Assembly: GCA_022821775.1 (NCBI GenBank)
Contig: JAJECY010000245.1
Location: 1-53,361 of the forward strand
Source: Acidobacteriota bacterium
GTDB lineage: Bacteria; Acidobacteriota; Terriglobia; Versatilivoradales; Versatilivoraceae
DNA length: 53,361 nucleotides
Direction of reading: 5' to 3'
The notes beneath the pieces are model-generated. The model saw nothing but the letters and a program-made list of their open reading frames with translations. It did not search any database and had not been told where the DNA came from. The translations under genes were made by a program, and so were the position numbers. Below are positions 24,812 through 33,803 of the stretch, piece by piece; position 1 is the first letter of the stretch; each line of letters begins with the position of its first letter.

Positions 24812-26602
24812 TCAAGGCAGGCCCCAACGGAACAACATGTCCACTGTCATGAGAAGCACGAAGATCCCGATGATCAAGTAGAGGACGCAGGAGATCATGT
24901 TGGTTTCCACGGCGGAGGTGCGGAAGTACTTGTGCATTGCCTGAACGATCTCCTTGAGCAAGGGACCGTGGCGTCCCTTCCTGACCTTGATCTGTCCACT
25001 TCCCATCCAAGACTGGATGGCTACCTGGAGGTCGACACCAAGCGAAGTCAGCCGTATCGAGGAGAGGCTCTCTTCGTAGGGCAACTGCAGTTTCTCGAGC
25101 GCCGCCAGCAGACCCTCCCGAAAGGATCTCTCGGTTACGCCCAACGCCAGGTAGCCTTTGAGTTGAATCCACATGAACACCGCCAGGATCGGGAACATCA
25201 GAAAAGGTATCCAATCCATAGTCTGCGAGGGCCGCGAAAATGAGCTGAGACTAGCCATCGGGCCGAGAAACACCGTCATGACAAAGACAAACAGCCACCT
25301 GGCTGGGAAAAGGAAGGGTCGTTTGGTCACAAGCCCGCGTAAACCGATGGTCGACAATAGAACCCCCATCACGCCGAATACAATCGGGTAGAAAGGAGAA
25401 CTCATGGCTCCTGCCCTCCCGCCCAGGCTATCGGGGTCGTGCAGACCGGTGGGCAGGCCCATGGACTCGACATCAAGCCCGCGGGTGTTTCCGAATTCCC
25501 CCAGATGGTCCACCGCCTCTTCGATCAGGGAGACGAAGGGGGGAATCAGACCCCCTGTGCGGGTCAATATCTTGCCGTTCTCGTCGGCCAGCACATAGGT
25601 AGGAAGGCTTCTGATCCGGAGAAGACGCGCGAGTTCGCTCCCCTCACCTGCATGCCAGTTTGTCCACGGCATCGGTTCATCTTCAATAAACCGGGTCACG
25701 GTTCCCAGTTCCTCGTCCACGCTGATCGCGACCAGGGCGAACCGGTCGGCGGGCAGCCTGGCAACCAGTTCCCGAATCTCTGGCAAAGCCGCGACACACG
25801 GCCCGCACCATGTGGCCCAGAAATCGAGCAGCAAGATGCGTCCCCGATAGTCGGACAGACGTTCCTCGAGGCCGTCGAGCCGCGTGAGCGCCATGTCCGG
25901 CAGCGAGCCGCGCATTTTGCCCGTATACTCCTCCCCTTCCGCTCCTGCCGGCGTGTGAGGCATCGGAGTGCCGGCGGCGTAAATCTCCAGTACCGTCTCC
26001 TCCATCCATGTAGAATCATCGATCTTGTAATTTTCCGGAAGTACAAACACCGATGAATCGGGCTCGGTGAACTGAATGTCGTAGAGTTCGAGAACAGTCC
26101 TTTCCCTGTGCCAGGTGCTCTCACTCTTGACCATCAGTACAGCGTTTCTTGCCCACCAGACTTTGCCGATGGACCCCTCTGGATTACTGGGAGACACAAC
26201 ACGCATTGCCAGGCAATCCAGCCCTCCAATCACTCCTTCGTCAATTGCAAGCTCAGGCCTTAGCACAATTGGGCGGAAGGGTTCCGGCCTGACTTGTTTC
26301 AGAATTGCTTCTTTGAGATTGTGGTCCACGTTATAGATTTTGCGAGTCGAGGAATCCATGAGAGTCGATCGGTGCTTTCCTTGATCCGGTCCTGTGACTT
26401 GCGTCAGGGTGTCCATCACAGAGCCAGAGGAGGAACGGAAGTAAGTGCCCTCGTCTCGTACAATCTCCGTTTCGCTTCCATCAGACTCAATGAGGTAGTG
26501 AACGTTTCTCTGCTTGGCAATTACGGGCACGAATTGCGCCAGCAGCTCGGACGCCCCACCGAACACGAAAGCCAGACAAGTCAGTAAAGTGGTAAATTTC
26601 AT
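24812..26602 (-). CDS. Exported thioredoxin-like (TlpA type) protein fused to a C-terminal membrane domain
   Basis: The 596-residue chain has a signal peptide (residues 1-22). A beta-rich domain of about 190 residues resembles lipoprotein-carrier (LolA-like) folds. A TlpA/ResA-type thioredoxin domain follows, with WATWCGPC (cysteines at about 266 and 269) and the cis-proline in RSLPTYVL. The C-terminal 200 residues carry four likely membrane helices (near 401-421, 431-449, 463-485 and 570-590), with a charged soluble stretch before the last. TlpA enzymes reduce disulfides outside the cytoplasm. A membrane tail like this is not usual for them. A role in maturing outer-membrane or TonB-dependent proteins is possible, since a TonB-family gene follows, but this is inference. 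Confidence 0.65.
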   Translation of the reverse strand: MKFTTLLTCLAFVFGGASELLAQFVPVIAKQRNVHYLIESDGSETEIVRDEGTYFRSSSGSVMDTLTQVTGPDQGKHRSTLMDSSTRKIYNVDHNLKEAILKQVRPEPFRPIVLRPELAIDEGVIGGLDCLAMRVVSPSNPEGSIGKVWWARNAVLMVKSESTWHRERTVLELYDIQFTEPDSSVFVLPENYKIDDSTWMEETVLEIYAAGTPMPHTPAGAEGEEYTGKMRGSLPDMALTRLDGLEERLSDYRGRILLLDFWATWCGPCVAALPEIRELVARLPADRFALVAISVDEELGTVTRFIEDEPMPWTNWHAGEGSELARLLRIRSLPTYVLADENGKILTRTGGLIPPFVSLIEEAVDHLGEFGNTRGLDVESMGLPTGLHDPDSLGGRAGAMSSPFYPIVFGVMGVLLSTIGLRGLVTKRPFLFPARWLFVFVMTVFLGPMASLSSFSRPSQTMDWIPFLMFPILAVFMWIQLKGYLALGVTERSFREGLLAALEKLQLPYEESLSSIRLTSLGVDLQVAIQSWMGSGQIKVRKGRHGPLLKEIVQAMHKYFRTSAVETNMISCVLYLIIGIFVLLMTVDMLFRWGLP

Positions 26603-26937
26603 GCGGCGGCTCTCTTTCCGGCACTAACGCCCTAAGGCTGAGTGATTCTCTGACGCTTGTTTTTTTTGGTATTCCCAAAGATACACAACGATGTCCCATT
26701 TTGGGTAGTCGGGCGACTGTCAATCGGGGCTTGCTCCAGCCAATTCAGCAACCGGCATGGCTTGATGGAGCACTCGTTTGGCCATCAAGACTCGACTTCG
26801 GAGGCAGGTTCTTGCATTCTTATGAAGGCTCAAGCGGGCTTCCTCCTTGAATTGATTGGTTTCGCCCCCATCGGTTTGTCGGACTTAGCCCGTATGAAGA
26901 GCCTTCACAGAATTCACAACCAGTCGCGTTTCACACT
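26603..26937. other. 335-bp divergent intergenic region
   Basis: This separates the thioredoxin fusion (leftward) from the GCS2-type ligase (rightward). It is less GC-rich than its surroundings and contains a T8 run at 26661-26668. I see no RNA gene or repeat, and no clear ribosome-binding site before the ATG at 26938. Confidence 0.35.
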
Positions 26938-28113
26938 ATGACCGCAAGTGAATCCGATCTCAACATCACGCTCGGCGTCGAGGAGGAGTTCTTCCTGGTC
27001 GCCCCGGGCACCCGCGACCTGGAGTCCAATCCAAACCCGGGTATCTTCGAGGCGTGCGAACGGAACCGCGGGCCCCACACGGTCGCGCACGAGGTGTTGC
27101 GGACGCAGATCGAGACCAGCACCAGGGTGTGCGGGTCGGTGACGGAGGCGTGCGAGGCGGTGCGGGAAACCCGCCGCCTGGTGATCGAGGCTGCCGCCGA
27201 GCACGGGGTGGGGGTGATGGCGGCGTCGACCCACCCGTTCGCCGAATGGAAGTCCCAACTGATCACGCCGCGGGAACGCTACCAGCGATTCGTCGTCACC
27301 TTTCAGGAGAGCGTGCGGCAGCTACTCATCGGCGGCATGCACATCCACGCCGGTTTCGGCAACCCCGACTCGCGGATCCGGGTCATGACGGCGATGCGGC
27401 CCTACCTGCCGCTGCTCCACGCGCTGTCAACATCCTCGCCGTTCCACGGCGGGCGCGAGACCGGCTTCAAGTCCAACCGCCTGAACATCCTGGGAGTGCT
27501 GCCCCGCACCAGCCTGCCGCGGCCGCTGTCGTCGCGGGCGGAGTATGAACGTCTCGTGGCGACCTACCAGCGCATGCGTTTCATCCAGAGCGGTAGCGAG
27601 CTGTGGTGGGACATCCGACCCTCCCAAAACTTTCCGACGGTGGAGATACGGATCTGCGACGTTTGCCCCCGTCTCGACGACGTGGCGAGTATCGTGGCCC
27701 TCTACGCTTCGCTGGTCCGGCGCCTGTCGCGCCTCGACAGCGCAGGTCTGCTGCCCCCCGACCCGCCCACCGAAATAATCGCGGAGAACCGCTGGCTTGC
27801 CCAGCGCTACGGGGTGCTGGCGTTCTTCGGCGACATGAACAGCGCCGAAGGGCGGGTGGACATCGAAGATTACGCCGCGCGGCTGGTGGAGGAACTGGCG
27901 GAGGATGCCCGCGAACTCGGCTGTGAGCGGGAGCTTCGTCACGTCCTCACCATCGTTCGAGAAGGCAGCGGCGCCGACCGACAGCTCGACCATTATCGGC
28001 TCCGCCGGCTGGAGGGCGACACCCAGCAAGAAGCGTTGCAGGCCGTGGTCGACCTGGTGATTGCCGAGACCCGCGAGGGAGTCGGCGCCGATGACTGGAG
28101 GCCCCCTAACTAG
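26938..28113 (+). CDS. Glutamate-cysteine ligase family 2 (YbdK-type) carboxylate-amine ligase
   Basis: The 391-residue product matches the GCS2 family. It opens with LNITLGVEEEFFLV, the family's ATP/metal-binding start. It continues with THPFAEW, GGMHIHAGF (histidines near the substrate site), SSPFHGGRETGFKSNR and VEIRICDVCPRLDD. Such enzymes join the gamma-carboxyl of glutamate to an amine using ATP. E. coli YbdK has weak glutamate-cysteine ligase activity, and the true substrate in most bacteria is unknown. The gene stands alone. No obvious ribosome-binding site precedes the ATG, which fits a short or absent leader. Confidence 0.85.
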   Translation: MTASESDLNITLGVEEEFFLVAPGTRDLESNPNPGIFEACERNRGPHTVAHEVLRTQIETSTRVCGSVTEACEAVRETRRLVIEAAAEHGVGVMAASTHPFAEWKSQLITPRERYQRFVVTFQESVRQLLIGGMHIHAGFGNPDSRIRVMTAMRPYLPLLHALSTSSPFHGGRETGFKSNRLNILGVLPRTSLPRPLSSRAEYERLVATYQRMRFIQSGSELWWDIRPSQNFPTVEIRICDVCPRLDDVASIVALYASLVRRLSRLDSAGLLPPDPPTEIIAENRWLAQRYGVLAFFGDMNSAEGRVDIEDYAARLVEELAEDARELGCERELRHVLTIVREGSGADRQLDHYRLRRLEGDTQQEALQAVVDLVIAETREGVGADDWRPPN

Positions 28114-28358
28114 CGCCAATTCCTCACCCTTGGGGTGGACCTGAATTCGGGGGGAGGTAAGTACGACGGGGCATCGGAAGTCGAGAAACGCGATCCCAGG
28201 GAGCATTCCGTGAGTCTCTTTCGCGCAGATTCGGTCGAATTGTCCCAGGAGGTCATTCAAGAGTTCAGGATATGCAGGAGATCCCGAACGTCCCGCCTGC
28301 CCCGCTCGGTTCGTGGAATTGCAGGTGATCCGAGAGCTGCAGAGCCGTTCCAAGCGTC

Positions 28359-28574
28359 ATGACCTATGTCTTTCTCATTGTGGTCTTTATAGCGTCTCTG
28401 CCCTTCATGATCTGGCTGGTCTACACCCTCATGCACAACAAGCACCTGCCGTGGGAGACTCGAATCTTGGATGACCCCTATTATTCCAGGCCACCGACCC
28501 ACTCAATCACCCGGCTGAACCTGAACAACCAGAAAGATCCGGAGGAACGGAAACGGACGACAATAGGACAGTGA
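28359..28574 (+). CDS. Small single-span membrane protein, unknown function
   Basis: The 71-residue frame starts with a strong membrane helix (VFLIVVFIASLPFMIWLVYTL). A polar tail rich in Pro, Arg and Asn follows. I do not recognise it. The hydrophobic segment followed by positive and polar residues looks like a real protein, but the ribosome-binding site is weak and the gene is isolated. It could be a spurious frame. Confidence 0.4.
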   Translation: MTYVFLIVVFIASLPFMIWLVYTLMHNKHLPWETRILDDPYYSRPPTHSITRLNLNNQKDPEERKRTTIGQ

Positions 28575-28739
28575 TTTTTTGCGGATCTGGCCGAAAACGT
28601 CGGTTTGCCCACACACCGAGAAACCTGCCGTCTCTGAGAGGAAAATCGCGCTGACGGCGCTCCCGACCAGTTGCGGTCGGCCAGGAATCGGGAACCTGCA
28701 ACCTATCCGGCCGGACTCACGGATTCAGGGGGTATCAGA

Positions 28740-29804
28740 ATGACCAGGAAAGTAATCGGAAGAACTGTGTTGGGAATCTGGCTGGGATTTATAACGGTGG
28801 CCGCACAGCTTCCACCCGACGTGCTTGTGGACAAGTACCTGTTGCAGGCCCAAATGCTGAGCGAGGAGCAGGACTACAAGCGAGCTCTTGAGGCAATGGA
28901 CCGGGTCGTGGAATTGCAAAAAGAGCACGACCTGACGTTGCCGGAGGAATTTTCGTTCCACTACGCGCGCACGGCCTTGGCCGCTGGTGCAGTGCAGGCC
29001 GCTGTTGAGTCGGCGAAGCGGTATTTGTCAGCAGCCGGCAGGAAGGACGAGTACTATCGGGAGGCCCTGGAACTGTTGGTAAGAGCCGAGCGGAAGCTGG
29101 AGGAGCCGTCTGTGGACCGGGACGGGGCGGTTGCCACAGCGTCGGAGATCGAACCACAACCCCGGGCGTTGCCACCCACGTCACCACAAACGCAAGAGGC
29201 AACCGCAGTGCAACCGGGGCCGGGTTGCAGAAACTGGGCCACGAAAAGGTTCTTTCGGAAAGCAACAGTTGAAAACGTGACCGCGTGCATTAGCGCTGGA
29301 GCCGACTTGGATGCTCGGAGTACCGCTTTCTCGCGTTGCAAACAATGTACGCCCCTGATTCTGGCGCTCCACTACAACAAGAATCCTGCAGTCATCGAGA
29401 CTCTGCTCAAGGCTGGCGCCGACCCGAATGCACCGCATATGTGGGGAAACACGCCCCTACATTTCGCGGCATGGAAAAACTGGGATTCGGAGGTGATCGA
29501 GGCCCTGCTGAAGGCCGGCGCCGACCCGAACGTGCGGAACGAGACAAAAAATACGCCCTTGCATTTTGCGGCTAAGTTCAACAATCCGGCGGTAGTCGAG
29601 ACGCTGCTGGCGGCGGGGGCGGACCAGATAGCGTGGAACCACAAGGGGAAAACACCCCTCCAGGTGGCGCGCAGGCGAAACAGGAAGGTTCTACGCAATG
29701 CCTTGGCCAGACTGACCGAACGTCAGAAGGCAACTCACCGAGCCCGAGCGCGCGGGAAAAAGCCAGTTCCGGGCCGAGCTGCCTCGCCGCTGCCGTCGAG
29801 GTAG
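28740..29804 (+). CDS. Secreted ankyrin-repeat protein
   Basis: Started at MTRKVIG (28740), the 354-residue product has a signal peptide. An N-terminal TPR-like helical region (about residues 25-120) includes SEEQDYKRALEAMDRVVELQKEH. After a Pro/Gln/Thr linker come ankyrin repeats. Three clear units each end in LLKAGADPN or LLAAGADQI and contain TPLHFAAK or TPLQVAR. The cysteine-containing stretch GCRNWATKRFFRKATVENVTACISAGADLDAR leads into the array. Ankyrin arrays bind other proteins, so it is probably a periplasmic scaffold. The C-terminal 35 residues are basic. No neighbour explains its partner. Confidence 0.7.
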   Translation: MTRKVIGRTVLGIWLGFITVAAQLPPDVLVDKYLLQAQMLSEEQDYKRALEAMDRVVELQKEHDLTLPEEFSFHYARTALAAGAVQAAVESAKRYLSAAGRKDEYYREALELLVRAERKLEEPSVDRDGAVATASEIEPQPRALPPTSPQTQEATAVQPGPGCRNWATKRFFRKATVENVTACISAGADLDARSTAFSRCKQCTPLILALHYNKNPAVIETLLKAGADPNAPHMWGNTPLHFAAWKNWDSEVIEALLKAGADPNVRNETKNTPLHFAAKFNNPAVVETLLAAGADQIAWNHKGKTPLQVARRRNRKVLRNALARLTERQKATHRARARGKKPVPGRAASPLPSR

Positions 29805-29853
29805 CGGCCAGAGCGATAATGGGAAAGTTAGGGGACCTCCCTACTTTTCACTG

Positions 29854-31314
29854 TCAGGCAATGATGTCGTGCACGACGTTGCCGTAGACATCGGTCAGGC
29901 GGAAGTCGCGGCTATTGTGGCGGTAGGTGAGCCGCTTGTGATCCAGGCCCAACAGGTGGAGGATGGTGGCGTGAAGATCGTGATGGGAGACGCGATCCTT
30001 GACAGCGTGCATGCCGAGCTCGTCGGTCGCGCCGTGCGTGATCCCCGGCTTGACGCCGCCGCCCGCCATCCACATGGAGAAACCGTAGTGGTGATGGCCG
30101 CGGCCGAGGGATTCCTCCTTATTAGCCTCCTCCATCGGCGTGCGACCGAACTCGGTGGCCCAGACGACCAGAGTCTCGTCCAGCAGACCGCGCGACTTAA
30201 GATCCATGATGAGGGCGGTGATCCCGCGATCGGTGCGCGCCGCGTTGGTGCGGTGGTTGTTGACGAGCCCGCCGCGGTTGCCGTGCGCGTCCCATCGCCG
30301 CCCCTGGGCGCCGTCGAGAATCTCCACGAAACGGACGCCTCTCTCCACCATCCGTCTCGCCGTCAGGCACTTCCTCCCGAAGTCGGTGTCGCCATATAGC
30401 GCCTTCACCGAGTCCGGCTCGCTCCGGATATCGAAGATCCCCGGCGCTTCCATCTGCATGCGAAAGGCCGTCTCGAATGCGGCGATGCGCGCGTCGAGCT
30501 CCGGCTGGGTGCGATAAGTACCGCGATGGAGGCGATTCAACTTCCGCACCAGGTCCAACTGCTCGCGCTGCCGGGCTCGGCTGAGGAATGCCGGTGCCGT
30601 AAGGTGCGGCACCGGTGGATGTCCGGGCTTGAAGTCAGCCAGCGTGGCCTGGTGGATACCAGGGAGGTATCCGGCGTCGTGAAGCGCGCGCCCGCCGGAC
30701 GGCCGGCCGTCTGCCATCACCACGAACCCCGGCATGTTCCGGTTCTCCGTCCCCAGACCGTAGGTCACCCACGAACCAAGACTGGGGTGGCCCTGTCTGG
30801 CATAACCCGTGTGCATGAGGATCTGGCCGGAGAAGTGAAGTGCTGAATCGGTGTGCATCGAATTGATGAATGCGATGTCGTCGGCCACCTTGGTCAGGTT
30901 CGGGAAGATCTCGCTGACCCATGCGCCGCTCTGCCCATAGCGCTTGAAGGAGAACACCGGCGGAACGATGCGCGTGTGGGTGTAGTCCTTCTCCGGGCTA
31001 AGGCCCTCCAAGTCTTTTTTGGAGAATATGTCTCGCGCCAGTCTTCCGGCGTACTTTTTCAGAAGCGGCTTGTGATCGAACGTCTCCAGTTGACTTGCGC
31101 CGCCGACCATGAACAGGAAGATGACGCTCCTGGCCCTGGGAGCGAAGTGTGGCTGCCTGGGCGCAAGTGGCTCGCTGAGGTCAGCCGCCGCACCGCTCGC
31201 CGTCTGGTCCGCGAGCAGGCTGGCCAGAGCGATGCCACCCAGGCCCAGTTCCTTGAGGAATCCACGGCGGTCCCTGCCAACCGGTCGAGTTTCAGAAGCT
31301 GCGTCAGTGAACAT
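29854..31314 (-). CDS. DUF1501 family protein (twin-arginine exported)
   Basis: The 486-residue product has a twin-arginine signal (DRRGFLKELGLGGIALASLL) and the full DUF1501 pattern. This includes SVIFLFMVGGASQLETFDHKP, SMHTDSALHFSGQILMHTG, WDAHGNRGG, VVWATEFGRTP and GRGHHHYGFSMWMAGGG. The fold is related to alkaline phosphatase/sulfatase enzymes, with conserved Asp and His residues that could bind metal. The gene overlaps the PSCyt1/DUF1553 gene by 11 bp, an arrangement found in many Planctomycetota, Verrucomicrobiota and Acidobacteriota. The pair is thought to work on polysaccharides or other periplasmic substrates, but no reaction is established to my knowledge. Confidence 0.85.
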   Translation of the reverse strand: MFTDAASETRPVGRDRRGFLKELGLGGIALASLLADQTASGAAADLSEPLAPRQPHFAPRARSVIFLFMVGGASQLETFDHKPLLKKYAGRLARDIFSKKDLEGLSPEKDYTHTRIVPPVFSFKRYGQSGAWVSEIFPNLTKVADDIAFINSMHTDSALHFSGQILMHTGYARQGHPSLGSWVTYGLGTENRNMPGFVVMADGRPSGGRALHDAGYLPGIHQATLADFKPGHPPVPHLTAPAFLSRARQREQLDLVRKLNRLHRGTYRTQPELDARIAAFETAFRMQMEAPGIFDIRSEPDSVKALYGDTDFGRKCLTARRMVERGVRFVEILDGAQGRRWDAHGNRGGLVNNHRTNAARTDRGITALIMDLKSRGLLDETLVVWATEFGRTPMEEANKEESLGRGHHHYGFSMWMAGGGVKPGITHGATDELGMHAVKDRVSHHDLHATILHLLGLDHKRLTYRHNSRDFRLTDVYGNVVHDIIA

Positions 31315-33505
31315 AGATGAACTCGTTCAGGCTCATGACGGCATGGCAATATCGGACCAGCGGACTTTGCGCATCCAAAGACCCCGGCTCCTTGCTTGCC
31401 TCCAAGGAGCCGGCGCGCCGTTGACCGAGAAACGACAGGCCGATCTCGCGTTCTTCCACAGTCGGCGGCCGAGAAAGAGCAATCCGGTATGCCGACTCGA
31501 TCTGTCGGCCGGGGTCGCCTCCGACTCTGTCCCGCACCCGTTGTGCGAAGCGCTTCGCTTGCTCCCACACGAAGGGCGCATTCAGCATGAAAGCCGTGCT
31601 GATCGGTGTCGTGCCGACATCACGAAGGCCGACGCTTTGCGTGTTGTCCGGAAGGTCGAAGATCTTGAGGACCGGATGGAGGATGAAGCGCGGCGACATG
31701 AGGTAGACCGACCGGCGCCAGGTGTCCGGCGTGTCCTTGAAGGGTTCCTCGCGGCTGCCAATGGAAGTGCTGGGCCCGTACATTTTCGTGTGCAGGGCGC
31801 CGGAGACGCTCAACAGGTGATCGCGGATGACTTCAGCCTCCATGCGCAAGGGCCTGCGGTGCCACAGGTACTCGTTGTAAGCATCTTGCCGGGCCTGGGC
31901 CAACTCGGTGCCGGCCGCCTGTCTGTATACGGCGCTGTTCATCATCAGCCGGTGGATCGGTTTGAATCGCCAGCCCTCCTGGATCAGCTTGGAAGCAAGC
32001 CAATCCAGCAGAGCGGGGTGGGTGGGTTCGGCACCGAGTTTGCCGAAATCATTGGTCGTGCTGACGATGCCGCGCCCGAAATGATGTTGCCAGAGACGAT
32101 TGACGATCACCCGAGCCAGCAACGCACCGGCGCCCTGCTCGACGTCGGTCAGCCAACTCGCAAGCATCCGACGCTTCCACGCCTCAAGCTGCGGCTCGGG
32201 GCCATCGGTGGCCTCGGGAAGGGGCCGCCAATCCTTCGCAATACGACCGTCCCGCATCAAGACGCGCAGGAACCCTGGCTTGACCGGCTTGATGGGGCGC
32301 GCCCAACTACCGCCGGCCAGTAGATGGGGTGTGGGTACCTCCAGGGCAACATACTTGCCGCCTGCATCCGGCTTGACCTCGACTTCGTCGAAGAATACAG
32401 CCGTCAACTGATAATACTCTTCGGCAGTGATCGGGTCGACCTTGTGGTCGTGGCAACGCGCACACCCGACCGTCAGGGCAAGGAACGCTTGACCGGTCGT
32501 CGACACCATGTCGTCGAGGCGGTGAAACTTCCGATCGTTCGGGTTGTCGTTCTTGCTCAGATTCGTTCCAATCTGAATGAACCTGCCCAAGTCCCGCCGG
32601 CCGACGGGGAGACCTCTTGGAGCGCCAGCAACCTGGTAGCGGACGAAGTCGTTGTAAGGCAGGTCGTCATTGAATGCGCGAATCACGGCGTCGCGGTATC
32701 GATAGGCGTCCTCTCGAATTGCGTTGTCCCCCTCGTGTGCTCCAAGGCTTTCGCCAAACCGAGCCACATCCAACCAGTGCCGTCCCCACCGTTCGCCATA
32801 GTGCGGGCTGGCGAGCAGCCGGTCAACGAGCTGGCGAAAGGGTTCCGCAGAGGAATCCCGAACGAACGCCTCGACTTCGTCGGGCGCAGGCGGCAAACCG
32901 ATCAGGTCGAAGTAGGCGCGGCGAATCAGCCTCGACCGATCGGCCTCCCGTGCAGGGCGAAACTGCTTCTCGTGCAGCTTGGCGAGGACGAAACGATCGA
33001 TCGGCGAGTCCGTCCAGGCGGACTCCTCCGGGCTTGCCGCCGACACCTGAGGCGGATCGACAGGACGCAGGGGGCGGAAGGCCCAGTGGAGACGTCCTGA
33101 TTCGAGATCCATCTTCGCCGTATCAACCGGCTGCGCATCTCTCGGATCGGGCGCACCGAGGGCCACCCATTGGACGAAATCAGCGATGACCTCGTCGGGC
33201 AACTTGCCGCCGGGCGGCATCTGCAGGTTTGGGTTGGTGTACTCGAGGGCCTCGATCAGCATCGACTGATCGGGTCGCCCCGCCACGACGATCGGGCCCC
33301 GCGACCCGCCCCGCTGGACACCCTCCCGGGTGTCGAGCTGCAGCTTCCCCATCAGCATTCCCGCGCGGGCGGCCTCCGCCGAGTGACACTGATAGCAGCG
33401 CTCCGCCAGCACGGGACGAATCTTCTCCTCGAAGAAGTTGATATGGCCTTGACCGGCTTTCTCGGGGGCTCCGAGCAGGCCGAGGGCGATTACGAATATG
33501 ATCAC
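31304..33505 (-). CDS. PSCyt1-DUF1549-DUF1553 cytochrome-type exported protein
   Basis: The 733-residue product begins at a GTG (33505) with a short hydrophobic signal and AAGG upstream. The N-terminal PSCyt1 domain has one haem-binding C-x-x-C-H (RCYQCHS, about residue 38). DUF1549 follows (SPIDRFVLAKLHEKQFRPAREADRSRLIRRAYFDLIGLPPAPDEVEAF, then YGERWGRHWLDVARF), with a CARCHDHKVDPI motif. DUF1553 comes last (RVIVNRLWQHHFGRGIVSTTNDFG and RPLRMEAEVIRDHLL). It is the usual upstream partner of DUF1501 proteins and overlaps it by 11 bp. Its start lies only 149 bp from the att core of the island, so this is the chromosomal gene flanking the insertion. Confidence 0.85.
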   Translation of the reverse strand: MIIFVIALGLLGAPEKAGQGHINFFEEKIRPVLAERCYQCHSAEAARAGMLMGKLQLDTREGVQRGGSRGPIVVAGRPDQSMLIEALEYTNPNLQMPPGGKLPDEVIADFVQWVALGAPDPRDAQPVDTAKMDLESGRLHWAFRPLRPVDPPQVSAASPEESAWTDSPIDRFVLAKLHEKQFRPAREADRSRLIRRAYFDLIGLPPAPDEVEAFVRDSSAEPFRQLVDRLLASPHYGERWGRHWLDVARFGESLGAHEGDNAIREDAYRYRDAVIRAFNDDLPYNDFVRYQVAGAPRGLPVGRRDLGRFIQIGTNLSKNDNPNDRKFHRLDDMVSTTGQAFLALTVGCARCHDHKVDPITAEEYYQLTAVFFDEVEVKPDAGGKYVALEVPTPHLLAGGSWARPIKPVKPGFLRVLMRDGRIAKDWRPLPEATDGPEPQLEAWKRRMLASWLTDVEQGAGALLARVIVNRLWQHHFGRGIVSTTNDFGKLGAEPTHPALLDWLASKLIQEGWRFKPIHRLMMNSAVYRQAAGTELAQARQDAYNEYLWHRRPLRMEAEVIRDHLLSVSGALHTKMYGPSTSIGSREEPFKDTPDTWRRSVYLMSPRFILHPVLKIFDLPDNTQSVGLRDVGTTPISTAFMLNAPFVWEQAKRFAQRVRDRVGGDPGRQIESAYRIALSRPPTVEEREIGLSFLGQRRAGSLEASKEPGSLDAQSPLVRYCHAVMSLNEFIYVH

Positions 33506-33653
33506 GCGACTACCTTGCTTTTGTACTTGAGATCCTATTCGGATTGTGGAAAGAAATCCAGCAGGCGAGTTGCCTCAAAAAAAATGCCCGAAAGAAAATT
33601 GCAGCGTCACGAAAAAAGGTACCCGAAAGAAAAGAGCGTTGTGTCGGGAAGAA

Positions 33654-33667
33654 TGGTGGAGGCGGCG
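33654..33667. other. Island attachment site (distal copy of the tmRNA 3' end)
   Basis: TGGTGGAGGCGGCG is a 14-bp direct repeat of the 3' end of ssrA (41024-41037). The sequence beyond differs at once (ACTACC here, GGAATC in ssrA). An integrase tail reads toward it with its stop 16 bp away. This is the expected structure of the far att site of an element integrated in tmRNA. Confidence 0.65.
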
Positions 33668-33682
33668 ACTACCGAATAAGTC

Positions 33683-33802
33683 TCATATATTATTGCAATA
33701 AAACAACTTGTACCCAATTGTGAGAACACAGTTGCCCCAATACTTGCCCCAAGAACCGTAGTTCAGTTCCTCACTATTGAACTGGACTAATTCTGGGGGA
33801 GG
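33683..33802 (-). pseudogene. Tyrosine-recombinase (integrase) C-terminal remnant, copy B
   Basis: The minus strand reads ...EELNYGSWGKYWGNC... to a TGA at 33683-33685. The W-G-x-x-W-G-N motif is typical of tyrosine-recombinase C-termini. Only about 40 codons of open frame remain before the TPR-ATPase gene's stop codon. It is homologous, in inverted orientation, to the remnant at 1378-1493. Loss of the integrase would leave the island unable to excise on its own. Confidence 0.5.
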
Positions 33803-33803
33803 G

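Noticed and set aside
31109-32323. 404-codon plus-strand frame across the DUF1501/DUF1553 junction
   Set aside because: Antisense shadow of two well-supported genes; the product is compositionally biased.
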